Notes: generated by a model from the letters alone, not told the origin. Shown: positions 1 through 8,248, numbered from the stretch's first letter. The stretch: DNA of 34,798 nucleotides from Faecousia sp. (GCA_029257335.1 JARIBV010000063.1:1-34798), one strand, 5' to 3'. Numbers and translations are program-made.

Positions 1-177
1 GCTTGCTACGAAGACAACATCTTCTATGAAATCTTAGCTGAAGAACTAAGCCGCCGTGATATGGACTACCCGGACATCACCGACGAGAACTATGATGAAA
101 TTCTTCAGCGAATGGATTGCTATATGAATGAATTTGAAGCATCCGGTGTAGACCATCTGGTTTTGGAAGAAGAATAA
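1..177 (+). CDS. C-terminal end of an unrecognised acidic protein (partial)
   Basis: Frame 1 is open from the window edge to a TAA at 175-177 and gives 58 residues. They are strongly acidic and rich in Asp, Glu, Tyr and Met, and end in Glu-Glu-Glu. I do not recognise the family from this tail and see no motif. The gene is followed by about 140 bp without a gene and then a hairpin at 320-343 that can terminate both this gene and the converging yajC. Frame continuity and the clean stop support it as real coding sequence, but the short length limits certainty. Confidence 0.6.
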   Translation, partial: ACYEDNIFYEILAEELSRRDMDYPDITDENYDEILQRMDCYMNEFEASGVDHLVLEEE

Positions 178-319
178 CTTCATGCCATTGGTTGACACAA
201 AAAGGGAGTTGCACTCTGTTCACCGGGAAAATGACCCATTGTCCCATAAGCGGAGTGCAATATCAGATTCTCCGACAGCACCCGGAAAAGTCAGAAACCA
301 GAATCCCTGCATAAAAATT
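178..319. other. Intergenic spacer with a distant inverted repeat
   Basis: No convincing gene. An 8-bp inverted repeat, TTGCACTC at 209-216 and GAGTGCAA at 253-260, encloses 36 bp. It lies between the end of the first gene and the shared terminator, so it may simply be 3' UTR structure. No function is assigned. Confidence 0.3.
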
Positions 320-343
320 GCCGCAGATCATAAAATCTGCGGC
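320..343. terminator. Bidirectional intrinsic terminator between converging genes
   Basis: GCCGCAGAT, a 6-nt loop and ATCTGCGGC form a perfect 9-bp stem. It is followed by ATAATTTTTATTT on the plus strand and by AATTTTTATG on the minus strand, so it can stop transcription from both sides. It lies 7 bp beyond the yajC stop codon. Confidence 0.8.
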
Positions 344-350
344 ATAATTT

Positions 351-740
351 TTATTTCTTCTTTTTTGCGGCCTTACGCTCTTCAATGGCATGCTTACGAT
401 CAGCGGCATCCTTTTCAGCCTTGGCCTTTGCGGCTCTGGCAGCAGTCTCGTTGGAGGAGATTGCCCACTTGGCAAATTCCACACGGACACGGTCAGCACT
501 GGTCTCAATCACGATTTTGTCGTCCTTTACATGGCAGACGGTGCCCACAACACCACCGATGGTAATGATCTCATCGCCAACCTTGATGGCATTGCGCATT
601 GCTTCGGCTTCCTTCTTCTTCTTGTTCTCCGGACGGATCATCAAGAAATACATGATGCCGAACATTGCAATCAGGACAAACAGCATGCTGCCCATACCGC
701 CGGCAGCAGAGGGTGCAGCGGCTTCCAGAAAATGATACAT
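351..740 (-). CDS. yajC: Preprotein translocase subunit YajC
   Basis: This 129-residue protein has the YajC layout. A short N-terminus leads to one membrane segment at about residues 17-35, then the hallmark I-R-P-x-N-K-K-K-K stretch at about 35-43, and a small beta-rich cytoplasmic domain (about 50-95, with VGDEIITIGG). The Ala/Lys-rich tail ends in KKKK. YajC associates with SecDF and the SecYEG channel in protein export. The start follows GGAGG at good spacing. It is the last gene of the minus-strand run queA-GNAT-tgt-yajC, 67 bp after tgt; tgt-yajC adjacency is common in bacteria. secD/secF are not downstream here, because the operon ends at the terminator at 320-343. Confidence 0.95.
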   Translation of the reverse strand: MYHFLEAAAPSAAGGMGSMLFVLIAMFGIMYFLMIRPENKKKKEAEAMRNAIKVGDEIITIGGVVGTVCHVKDDKIVIETSADRVRVEFAKWAISSNETAARAAKAKAEKDAADRKHAIEERKAAKKKK

Positions 741-807
741 TTCGATTCCTCCGTTAATTAGTTCCTATCCATTATATCATTTCAAGCAGGATTTGCAAGA
801 CGTATTT

Positions 808-1938
808 TTAAATTTTTCTATCTAGTCTTTGGGAGTACTCTGCTCTGAACTGCTGGAAGGTTCCTGCATCCAGATGATCCCGGATCACCTGCATCAGGTT
901 GTTATAGAAATACAGATTGTGCATTACGCTCAGGCGCATAGCCAGCATCTCTTCTGCCTTGAACAGATGCCGCAGATAGGCTCTGGAGTATCTCTGGCAA
1001 ACAGGGCAATCACAATGAGGGTCAATCGGCAGAGGGTCTGTCTCGTATTTGGCATTCTTCAAATTGATTGCGCCGTCCCAGGTAAACAATCTGGCATGCC
1101 GGGCGTTTCTGGCAGGCATAACGCAGTCGAAGAAATCCACGCCCCGGGCAACCGCCTCAATGATATTGGTAGGTGTTCCCACACCCATGAGATATCGCGT
1201 TTTATCGGAGGGCATATATGGCTCTACGGCTTCAATGATATCATACATCTCCTCTGCTGTCTCGCCAACCGCCAGGCCGCCAATGGCATAACCGGGCAGA
1301 TCCAGGTCTGCGATCCGTTTCATGTGGTCGATCCGGATATCTTTGTAGGTGCCCCCCTGGTTGATGCCCCAAAGCATCTGCTGGGGATTCACGGTATCAG
1401 GCAGGCTGTTCAGCCGTGCATTTTCATTCTTGCAGCGAACCAGCCAGCGATATGTCCGGTCCACACTTTTGAGCACATAGTCTCTGGGGGAGGGATTTTC
1501 AATGCATTCATCAAAGGCCATGCAAATATCAGAACCTAAATTGGACTGAATCTGCATACTTTCCTCAGGACCCATAAAAATCTTATGTCCGTCAATATGT
1601 GATGCAAAATAGACGCCTTCTTCTTTAATTTTCCGTAAAGAAGACAGACTGAACACCTGGAATCCGCCGGAGTCCGTCAGGATGGGGCCATCCCATGTCA
1701 TAAACTTGTGCAGGCCACCCATCTGACGGACGATCCCATCACCCGGACGAAGATGGAGGTGATAGGTATTGGAAAGCTCCACCTGGCACCCGATATCCTT
1801 CAGGTCTTTTGCGCTGAGCGCACCTTTGATGGCACCCTGGGTGCCTACATTCATAAATACAGGAGTCTGTACCGTACCATGGGCGCAGGTAAATACGCCA
1901 CGGCGGGCACTTCCTTCTTTCTTTAGAAGCTGAAACAT
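808..1938 (-). CDS. tgt: Queuine/preQ1 tRNA-guanine transglycosylase
   Basis: The 376-residue product has full length for bacterial TGT, which swaps guanine-34 of GUN-anticodon tRNAs for preQ1 in queuosine synthesis. Visible landmarks are the TDSGGFQ motif with the general-base Asp89, the base-binding GLAVGE segment near 221-226, and the nucleophile Asp271 in FDCVMPAR. The zinc site is C309-x-C311-xx-C314 with H340. All catalytic and metal residues are present, so this gene looks functional. It starts 8 bp after the GNAT gene, behind GAGGT. The queA gene that supplies the next pathway step, upstream in the same operon, carries a stop codon. An intact Tgt alone would leave preQ1 in tRNA. Confidence 0.97.
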   Translation of the reverse strand: MFQLLKKEGSARRGVFTCAHGTVQTPVFMNVGTQGAIKGALSAKDLKDIGCQVELSNTYHLHLRPGDGIVRQMGGLHKFMTWDGPILTDSGGFQVFSLSSLRKIKEEGVYFASHIDGHKIFMGPEESMQIQSNLGSDICMAFDECIENPSPRDYVLKSVDRTYRWLVRCKNENARLNSLPDTVNPQQMLWGINQGGTYKDIRIDHMKRIADLDLPGYAIGGLAVGETAEEMYDIIEAVEPYMPSDKTRYLMGVGTPTNIIEAVARGVDFFDCVMPARNARHARLFTWDGAINLKNAKYETDPLPIDPHCDCPVCQRYSRAYLRHLFKAEEMLAMRLSVMHNLYFYNNLMQVIRDHLDAGTFQQFRAEYSQRLDRKI

Positions 1939-1946
1939 AGATTACC

Positions 1947-2498
1947 TCACTTTTTGGGATTTACCAGAAGGTAGAGCTTTGTGTCCTCCACGGTTCCCTT
2001 CTGGCTTTTATATGTTACATTCCGGACATAAGAAAATCCGTTTTTCTCGATCACACGGCGGGAGCGATCATTTTCGATGGAATGGCATACCGTCAAATAG
2101 TCGTAAAGCAGGGTCTCGAAGCAATGGGAAATTACTGCTTGCACGGCTTCCGTGGCAAGGCCTTTGCCCCAATATGGCTTTCCCAGGACATAGCCGATTT
2201 CACGCCCATAGTGCTCCCCTTCTACAGGGTCTAAAGATAACGCTTCCAGCCCAAGAGAACCAATGACCTTTCCATCCTCTTTACGCACAATGGCGAAGGT
2301 TTTCTTTTCCCTCATAAACAGGTGCAAAACAGAACGGGACTCGTCAATGCTTTCGTGGTGTTTCCAACCGGCGCACTCTCCCACCCCATCTACACTGGCG
2401 TACTCATAGAGATCTTCCAGATCCGACTGCTGAAACGGACGCAAGACCAGGCGCTCAGTTTGCAAAATTGAATTGGTCACATCAAACGAAGCCAGCAT
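1947..2498 (-). CDS. GNAT-family N-acetyltransferase (RimJ/RimL-like)
   Basis: This 183-residue protein has the RimJ/RimL-type GNAT fold. It opens with the typical TERLVLRPF strand near residue 14-22. The acetyl-CoA binding region is GYVLGKPYWGKGLATEAV at about 127-144, and the end has the usual VIEKNGF segment. Members transfer acetyl groups to N-terminal amines, amino acids or antibiotics, and the substrate cannot be read from the sequence. It sits between queA and tgt with gaps of 12 and 8 bp, so it is surely co-transcribed, though no queuosine role is known to me for such an enzyme. The start follows GGGAGA. Confidence 0.85.
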   Translation of the reverse strand: MLASFDVTNSILQTERLVLRPFQQSDLEDLYEYASVDGVGECAGWKHHESIDESRSVLHLFMREKKTFAIVRKEDGKVIGSLGLEALSLDPVEGEHYGREIGYVLGKPYWGKGLATEAVQAVISHCFETLLYDYLTVCHSIENDRSRRVIEKNGFSYVRNVTYKSQKGTVEDTKLYLLVNPKK

Positions 2499-2510
2499 AT
2501 TGCGTTCTCC

Positions 2511-3575
2511 CTATCCAATGAACATGGCATCTCCAAAGCTAAAGAACCGGTAGCGTTCTTTAACGGCTTCCTCATAGGCATGCAGCACTTGTTCCCGTCC
2601 GGCAAAAGCCGAAACCAGCATTACAAGGGTGCTTTCGGGCAAATGGAAATTGGTAATCAGTGCATCCATGGCTTTGAACTGATAACCGGGGTAAATAAAA
2701 ATGTCGGTCCAGCGGCTCTTAGCAGCGAAAGTACCGTCCTCATTCACCAAAGATTCCAGGGTTCTGCAAGAGGTCGTTCCCACGCAAACGATTCGGCCGC
2801 CGTTTCTCCTGGTTTCATTGAGAAGGTCGGCAGTATTCTCATCGATCATGCACAGCTCCGAATGCATGTGATGCTCTGTGATTTTTTCCGCCTTTACCGG
2901 CCGGAAGGTTCCCAAACCAACATGCAGAGTAACAAAGGCGGTTTTTACCCCTTTGGCCCGGATCCGGTCCAAAAGTTCCGGGGTGAAATGCAGCCCGGCG
3001 GTGGGGGCAGCAGCGGACCCCAGGTGTTTGGAATAAACCGTTTGATAGCGGTCCTGATCCTGAAGCTCCTCCTTGATATAGGGCGGCAGGGGCATTTTCC
3101 CCAGCTGCTCCAGCACCTCCAGGAAGATCCCCTCATACTGGAACTGCACAATGCGGTTTCCGTCTTCTTTGGCTTACACCACGGTCGCCTTCAGCTTTCC
3201 ATCTCCGAAGATGACCTCCTGCCCCGCGCGCATCTTGCGCCCCGGTTTACAGAGACATTCCCATTGATTGCCCCCCAGGTCCCTCAGAAGCAGGACCTCC
3301 ACAGCTCCGCCAGTGGGACGAGCGCCCAAAAGCCGGGCTGGAAGAACACGGGAATCATTCATCACCAGGCAGTCGCCGGGCTGGAGATACTCTACAATGT
3401 CATAAAAATGCCGATGCGCAATGGCGCCGGTCTCCCGGTTCAATGTCAGAAGCCGGGAACTGTCTCGCTTTTCCAAAGGGGTCTGGGCAATCAGCTCCTC
3501 AGGCAGGTGATACCAAAAATCGTGCGTGCTGAAGGAACCGCCATTGGGACTGTTATTTGCGTTATTGTTATCCAA
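2511..3575 (-). pseudogene. queA: queA, interrupted by one in-frame TAA
   Basis: Two stretches in the same frame together make a full-length QueA (S-adenosylmethionine:tRNA ribosyltransferase-isomerase, which turns preQ1-tRNA into epoxyqueuosine-tRNA). Residues 1-133 (3575-3177) contain the [10 protein letters not shown] opening and run to [14 protein letters not shown] at 3174-3176 follows, and the frame then continues without a shift into [15 protein letters not shown] and through the conserved [13 protein letters not shown] and [16 protein letters not shown] motifs to 2511. An acidic residue is usual at the stop position in this family, so one G-to-T change in a GAA codon explains it. The rest is undamaged, suggesting a very recent mutation or a sequencing error. 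A start at GTG 3149 would give only a C-terminal piece lacking the first third. Translation of the whole gene would begin at a TTG (3573-3575) 10 nt after GGAG; no in-frame ATG precedes the conserved N-terminus. Confidence 0.9.
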
Positions 3576-3602
3576 CTTATTTGATCTCCTCTATCTACGA
3601 AT

Positions 3603-3680
3603 TGATGCACAAATGTTCTTGTATTCTGCACAATATTGCGCCTTCCTTTGAACAGGCGTCTGCAAAGTCTTGGTGCATCA
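3603..3680 (-). promoter_or_regulatory. Candidate structured 5' leader of the queA operon
   Basis: On the minus strand an 8-bp helix TGATGCAC (3680-3673) / GTGCATCA (3610-3603) encloses about 60 nt. This includes a smaller CGCC...GGCG hairpin with a purine-rich loop. The element lies between an extended -10 promoter (3706-3714) and the queA ribosome binding site, which begins about 10 nt after the outer helix. The position would suit an RNA regulatory element of a queuosine operon. I cannot match it to a named preQ1 riboswitch class. Confidence 0.3.
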
Positions 3681-3705
3681 TTGGCTGTCTACACCGTATT
3701 TTTTT

Positions 3706-3714
3706 ATTATATCA
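3706..3714 (-). promoter_or_regulatory. Extended -10 promoter for queA-GNAT-tgt-yajC
   Basis: The minus strand reads TGATATAAT, a TG-n-TATAAT extended -10 with a perfect hexamer (TATAAT at 3711-3706). The -35 region (TAGATT at 3734-3729, 17 nt upstream) is poor, as is usual for extended -10 promoters. Transcription would start near 3699 and give a leader of about 125 nt before queA. Confidence 0.55.
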
Positions 3715-3831
3715 TGGCAGAGATTAAAAATCTACCGCAATCTCTCGTCGCATTTCCGTTGGCTGTTCATTTTTCGCCGTGTCGTTCCAATGATTATGAC
3801 TGAAAACAGCGTATTTCTTGTTTTACAATAC

Positions 3832-3860
3832 TTGACATATTTCCAAACAAGTGGTAGTAT
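3832..3860 (+). promoter_or_regulatory. Sigma-A promoter of the LicC-like/ABC transporter operon
   Basis: TTGACA (3832-3837), a 17-nt spacer and TAGTAT (3855-3860). The -35 is perfect and the -10 matches at 4 of 6 positions. It leaves a leader of about 115 nt before the ATG at 3983. Confidence 0.65.
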
Positions 3861-3982
3861 TTTTAAAAATGAACATATATAGTCGGAATTTGTCGCCATT
3901 TCAAAAACGAGTTCTCTCTGTATGTTCTTTAAAAAAGTCTTGTTTTTAACAGAGATATTATACCGAAAGTAGAGGAAATATC

Positions 3983-4876
3983 ATGGAATCCACATTGACG
4001 CGAAAGCAATTTGACATTCTGGTCTGTATTGAACAGAGCGAAACTGAACTGACACAGCGGGAACTTTCCGAAATGACCGGAATGTCTCTCGGTTCCGTCA
4101 ACCGTACTATGACATCTCTGGTTGAACAGGGATTTGTAGAAAACGCAAAAATTACGGAGCAGGGTCTGAACGCATTGGAGCCTTATCGGGTAAAGCGTGC
4201 CGTATTCATTGCCGCAGGATTTGGGCATCGTCTGGTTCCCATAACCCTTAATACTCCCAAGCCTCTGGTTCGGGTCAACGGAACACGAATGATCGATACC
4301 CTGCTGGATGCCGTTGTTGCCGCAGGAATCAGTGAAATCTATGTGGTCCGCGGATATTTAGGCGAGCAATTTGACCAGCTGCTGTACAAATATCCCACAA
4401 TCCGCTTTATTGAAAACCCTGTCTACAATGAGGCCAACAACATTTCCTCTGCAATGTGTGTACGCCACCTGTTGCAGAATGCCTACGTCTTAGAGGCGGA
4501 TTTGGTGCTGTACAACCCGAAGCTGATCCAGAAATATCAGTATACCTCTAATTATCTGGGTGTGTTCACCGAAAAAACGGATGACTGGTGCTTTGAGACA
4601 AAGAATCATGTAATCACAAAGATCATGGTGGGCGGTACCAACTGTCATCACATGTACGGCATTTCCTATTGGAATGCGGAAGACGGTGCAAAGCTGTACG
4701 AAGACATCAAAACCGTCTATGAAATGCCCGGCGGTAAGGAACGCTACTGGGACGAGGTTTCTCTGCGTTACTGTCAAAAGCACTACCAGGTAGAAGTGCG
4801 GAACTGCACATTTGATGACATCATTGAAATCGATAATTATTCGGATTTAAAGAAGCTTGACAAGGCTTACTGCTGA
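3983..4876 (+). CDS. Winged-helix + LicC-like nucleotidyltransferase fusion
   Basis: This 297-residue protein has two parts. Residues 1-65 form a MarR-like winged helix-turn-helix (a TQRELSEMTGMSLGSVNRTMTSL recognition region and a wing running to about 65). Residues 71-297 form a nucleotidyltransferase of the LicC/phosphocholine cytidylyltransferase type. Its signature spans 77-100: AAGFG, R-L, P-x-T, then PKPLVRVNG. The conserved EAD acceptor motif is near 170-175. LicC relatives activate phosphocholine, and PntC relatives activate 2-aminoethylphosphonate, to CDP- or CMP-linked forms for surface decoration. The ATG follows GAGGAA. The ABC transporter genes follow at 15 bp and overlap one another, so this enzyme probably acts on the imported compound. 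The fused HTH could let it bind its own promoter; that is inference. The exact substrate is not readable. Confidence 0.8.
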   Translation: MESTLTRKQFDILVCIEQSETELTQRELSEMTGMSLGSVNRTMTSLVEQGFVENAKITEQGLNALEPYRVKRAVFIAAGFGHRLVPITLNTPKPLVRVNGTRMIDTLLDAVVAAGISEIYVVRGYLGEQFDQLLYKYPTIRFIENPVYNEANNISSAMCVRHLLQNAYVLEADLVLYNPKLIQKYQYTSNYLGVFTEKTDDWCFETKNHVITKIMVGGTNCHHMYGISYWNAEDGAKLYEDIKTVYEMPGGKERYWDEVSLRYCQKHYQVEVRNCTFDDIIEIDNYSDLKKLDKAYC

Positions 4877-4891
4877 TCGATAGGTGAACAT

Positions 4892-5872
4892 ATGAAAAAA
4901 TGGTTTGTTGCGTTACTGGCTGTGACGCTTATGTTTACACTGCTTGCTGATTTCGGCGGCAAGGAGAGCATTGTGGTCTGTTCCTCTGCCGAGCAATTCC
5001 GAAATGACGGCTTGCAGAAACAGCTCCACGACCGATTCCCGGATTATAATGTTGTAGTCATGTACATGTCCACCGGAAAAGCCGCAGCAAAGATTTATGC
5101 GGAAAAAGAGAATTCTGAAGTAGACATCCTGGTTGCTCTGGAAACCGGATACCTGAATAAGATCAAGGATTCTCTGGCAGACATTTCCGGAATCAGCAGG
5201 ATCCCCTATCTGGACGGTCTCACCCCCGCAGATAACCATAATCTTTGGGTCAGCTGGGAGCGTCAGGCCGGTGCCATCGTGGTGAATCGGGAGGTTCTGG
5301 ATAAATACGGTCTGGAAGCGCCTACCAGCTATGCAGATCTGTTGAAGCCGGAATACAAAGGCCTTGTTGCCATGCCCGACCCGAAATCCAGCGGCACCGG
5401 TTATTTCTTCTACAAAACATGGGTCAATACCATGGGCGAAGAAGGTGCCTTGGACTATGTGGATCAGCTCTATGGCAATTTAAAGCAGTTTACAGAGTCC
5501 GGTTCCGGCCCCATTAAGCTGCTGAAACAAGGGGAGGTCGCCGTGGGACTTGCCTTGACCTTCCAGGCAGTCAATGAAATCAACGCCGGACAGCCTCTTG
5601 AGATCATTTTCCCTGAGACCGGCTCTCCCTACTCCCTGACGGGCAGTGCTGTGATCAAGGGGCATACGGAAAAGCCCGGTGTGCAGGAAGTCTTTGACTT
5701 TATTGCAAACGAATTCATCGTGTACGACAAGGAAAACTTTTCTCCTGAGGCCGTGTATGAAGGCCAGCAAAACGAAATCCCCCATTACCCCCAGAATATA
5801 CAATACGCAGACATGCATGGTATTCAGGATATCCAAGAGAAAGAGAGGCTTCTTGACCTATGGAAGTATTAA
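4892..5872 (+). CDS. ABC transporter solute-binding protein, no lipobox Cys
   Basis: This 326-residue extracellular solute-binding protein belongs to the ferric/polyamine/2-aminoethylphosphonate (PBP2, SBP_bac_1/6-like) class. Residues 1-21 are a Lys-Lys plus hydrophobic signal segment. The mature part has IVVCSSAEQ near 27-35 and the hinge-proximal MPDPKSSGTGYFF motif at about 167-179. Gram-positive homologues are usually lipoproteins, but here the expected lipobox site reads L-L-A-D-F-G-G, with no cysteine. The protein may therefore be released, or held by an uncleaved signal anchor. Its gene overlaps the ATPase start by 13 bp and shares an operon with the LicC-like enzyme, suggesting that its ligand feeds that enzyme. 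AGGTG precedes the ATG. Ligand identity is inference. Confidence 0.85.
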   Translation: MKKWFVALLAVTLMFTLLADFGGKESIVVCSSAEQFRNDGLQKQLHDRFPDYNVVVMYMSTGKAAAKIYAEKENSEVDILVALETGYLNKIKDSLADISGISRIPYLDGLTPADNHNLWVSWERQAGAIVVNREVLDKYGLEAPTSYADLLKPEYKGLVAMPDPKSSGTGYFFYKTWVNTMGEEGALDYVDQLYGNLKQFTESGSGPIKLLKQGEVAVGLALTFQAVNEINAGQPLEIIFPETGSPYSLTGSAVIKGHTEKPGVQEVFDFIANEFIVYDKENFSPEAVYEGQQNEIPHYPQNIQYADMHGIQDIQEKERLLDLWKY

Positions 5873-6642
5873 CTCCCAAACTATCTGTTCGCAATATCAC
5901 AAAAAGCTTTGATGGAAAAACAGTATTAAATCATCTGTCCTTTGACCTTATGGAAGGTGAATTTCTCTCCATTCTCGGTCCCAGCGGCTGCGGCAAGACC
6001 ACGCTGCTGCGTATTCTTGTAGGCCTGGAAACTGCGGACGGAGGCGAAATCCTGAAAGGCGGCAAGGACATTTCCAAGCTTAGCAGCTTTGAACGAGGCA
6101 TGGGGATTGTATTTCAGAACTATGCGCTGTTCCCCAATATGACCGTTTTAGAAAATGTGCAGTATGCTCTGACTCTGCGAAAGGATACCAAGAAGGATGC
6201 AAAAGCGATTGCGCAGCGCACCCTGGAGCAGGTAGGCCTCACAGATCAGATGAATAAAAAGCCAAACCAGCTTTCCGGCGGTCAGCAGCAGCGTGTGGCC
6301 ATTGCCCGGACGCTGGCCACTAATCCGGATGTCATCTTATTGGATGAGCCGATCTCTGCCTTGGATGTCACAAACCGTGAGATTATGAAAGCGGAGCTCA
6401 AGGCCCTGCAAAAGAAGTTCAATGTTACCATGTTGTTTATTACCCACGATCAGGAGGAAGCGTTCTTCCTGTCCGACCGGATCATGGTTATGAATACTGG
6501 CAACATCGAACAGATGGACACCCCTCTGGCCATTTATCAGAAGCCCGCCAATGACTATGTAAAAGAATTTGTTGTGAATCAGCTGGATAAAAAGTACACA
6601 GATCTTTTGCGCTACACAGGACGGAACAGCCATGAAAAATAA
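5860..6642 (+). CDS. ABC transporter ATP-binding protein
   Basis: This 260-residue nucleotide-binding subunit has every ABC motif: Walker A GPSGCGKTT (40-48), Q-loop Gln86, signature LSGGQQQR (138-145), Walker B VILLDEP (158-164), D-loop SALD and H-loop His195. It resembles PotA/FbpC/PhnT-type importer ATPases but is shorter than those with a C-terminal TOBE regulatory domain (usually about 350 residues). It therefore probably lacks inhibition through that domain. Its start overlaps the solute-binding gene and its end overlaps the permease gene by 11 bp, giving translational coupling of the whole transporter. Substrate assignment rests on the neighbours. Confidence 0.93.
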   Translation: MEVLTPKLSVRNITKSFDGKTVLNHLSFDLMEGEFLSILGPSGCGKTTLLRILVGLETADGGEILKGGKDISKLSSFERGMGIVFQNYALFPNMTVLENVQYALTLRKDTKKDAKAIAQRTLEQVGLTDQMNKKPNQLSGGQQQRVAIARTLATNPDVILLDEPISALDVTNREIMKAELKALQKKFNVTMLFITHDQEEAFFLSDRIMVMNTGNIEQMDTPLAIYQKPANDYVKEFVVNQLDKKYTDLLRYTGRNSHEK

Positions 6643-8248
6643 AAGCTTCTTTTCCCTGAAATACCTGCTGCTGTTGTATCTGACAGTCACGGTGGTGTTC
6701 CCTCTGGTATCGCTGATCGGCACGATCCGGGGCGGAGATGTGGTGGATGTATTCTCTTCTTCTCAGTTCATCCCCATGCTCCAGAACTCCCTGATTTCCA
6801 CCCTTCTGGCAACCATGATTTCCGTCATGCTGTCCTTCGCTCTTGCTTATGCTCTCAACCGCAGCAATATCCGGTTTAAATCATTCTTTGTAATGCTGTT
6901 TACATTGCCGATGCTGATCCCCAGCATCTCCCACGGAATGGGTCTGGTGCTGCTGTTTGGTGATAACGGACTGGTTACCAATCTCCTGGGTCTGAATATC
7001 GGTCTTTATGGGTATAAAGGCATTGTAATGGGTTCGGTGCTCTATTCCTTCCCGGTGTCATTTCTTATGTTTCATGACTCTTTGCAGTATGAAGACTATA
7101 CCATCTACGAGGCTGCATCGGTCCTGGGTCTGTCCAAGTGGAACCAGTTCATTACCATTACCCTTCCTTCTATGCGGCGCACCATCATTTCCGCAGTTCT
7201 GGCCGTGTTCACCATGGTCTTTACAGACTACGGCGTTCCTTTGATGACCGGCGGTACCGCCATGACTTTGCCGGTTTATATGTATCGCGAAGTCATTGGT
7301 ATGATGAACTTCTCCAGTGGTGCTGTAATCGGCGTTGTGCTGTTGCTGCCTGCCGTTGCTGCATTCTTAATGGATCTTCGCAACAGTGGCATAAGCAGTT
7401 CTGCCAGTACCGTTACCAAGTCGTATCAGATCGAAGAAAATAAGCGCAGAGATGTCCTGGTATATATCTGCTTTGGACTGGTCCTGTTTTTACTGTGCCT
7501 GCCCATTATTGCCTTTATCTGCCTGAGCTTTGTGAAAAAGTACCCGGTAGATCTGTCCTTCTCTCTGGACTCTATCAAGAAGCTGCTGGAAAATAATATC
7601 GGAATGTTCTTTATCAACTCCATGGCAGTTACATTGCTGACTGCTTTGATCGGTACATGTCTGTCCTATTTCTCCGCATATGTGACAGCTCGTTCCGGGA
7701 AAAAGCTTTCCAATAAGATCATACACTTTATCAGCATGCTGTCACTGGCGGTCCCCGGTGTTGTTCTAGGTCTGTCCTTTGTGCTGTCTTTCCAGGGCTT
7801 CCCTCTTTATTCTACGATCTTTATTCTGGTAATTGTAAATGTGGTCCACTTCTTCTCCTCTCCTTATTTGCTGGCTTATAACTCTCTGTCCAAGTTTAAT
7901 TCCAATTTGGAGGATGTGGCGCAGACCCTTGGAATCAGCCGGATTCGGCTGCTGTTCAGTGTGTACATTCCCTGTACCATGTCAACCATCGTGGAAATGT
8001 ACAGCTACTTCTTTGTCAACTCCATGATTACCATTTCCGCTGTTTCCTTCCTGGTAAACTTCCGCACCATGCCGCTGTCCCTGCTAATTCCTCAGCTGGA
8101 AAGCCAGTCCTTTATAGAAGGCACCGCATTGGTTTCCTTGCTGATTCTGGTCATCAATGTCATTGAAAAGCTGATTGCTTTCTGGATCAAGAACAAGCTG
8201 GAACGAAGTGCCAACGAAAGAGCATTGGAGATCCCCGTTGATCTGTAA
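6632..8248 (+). CDS. ABC transporter permease, two fused domains
   Basis: At 538 residues this is two MetI-type permease domains fused in one chain, as in FbpB/ThiP and in putative 2-aminoethylphosphonate importers. Each half has about six membrane segments. The cytoplasmic EAA loops that dock the ATPase are visible as YEAASVLGLSKWNQF followed by LPSMR in the first half, and as EDVAQTLGISRIRLLF followed by IPC in the second. One polypeptide thus supplies the whole membrane channel for the solute-binding protein and ATPase encoded upstream. It is the last gene of the operon; a strong terminator follows about 55 bp downstream. The length fits AEP-type permeases, but fused ferric permeases are similar, so the substrate is open. 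Confidence 0.92.
   Translation: MKNKSFFSLKYLLLLYLTVTVVFPLVSLIGTIRGGDVVDVFSSSQFIPMLQNSLISTLLATMISVMLSFALAYALNRSNIRFKSFFVMLFTLPMLIPSISHGMGLVLLFGDNGLVTNLLGLNIGLYGYKGIVMGSVLYSFPVSFLMFHDSLQYEDYTIYEAASVLGLSKWNQFITITLPSMRRTIISAVLAVFTMVFTDYGVPLMTGGTAMTLPVYMYREVIGMMNFSSGAVIGVVLLLPAVAAFLMDLRNSGISSSASTVTKSYQIEENKRRDVLVYICFGLVLFLLCLPIIAFICLSFVKKYPVDLSFSLDSIKKLLENNIGMFFINSMAVTLLTALIGTCLSYFSAYVTARSGKKLSNKIIHFISMLSLAVPGVVLGLSFVLSFQGFPLYSTIFILVIVNVVHFFSSPYLLAYNSLSKFNSNLEDVAQTLGISRIRLLFSVYIPCTMSTIVEMYSYFFVNSMITISAVSFLVNFRTMPLSLLIPQLESQSFIEGTALVSLLILVINVIEKLIAFWIKNKLERSANERALEIPVDL

Larger units (their letters stand above)
3577..3982. other. Divergent intergenic region, queA operon / LicC-ABC operon
   Basis: About 400 bp without a gene. 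It holds the queA leader and extended -10 promoter on the minus strand, and the LicC-operon promoter at 3832-3860 on the plus strand, about 120 bp before its gene. The LicC leader is AT-rich and contains CTCTGT...ACAGAG arms that could pair. No other coding potential was seen. Confidence 0.6.

Noticed and set aside
2511..3149. Separate short queA-like gene starting at GTG 3149
   Set aside because: The frame is continuous with the upstream part of queA and lacks the first third of the enzyme, so it is better read as one broken gene.
3577..3900. Known preQ1 riboswitch class
   Set aside because: I could not match the loop sequences to class I, II or III, so only a generic structured leader is reported.
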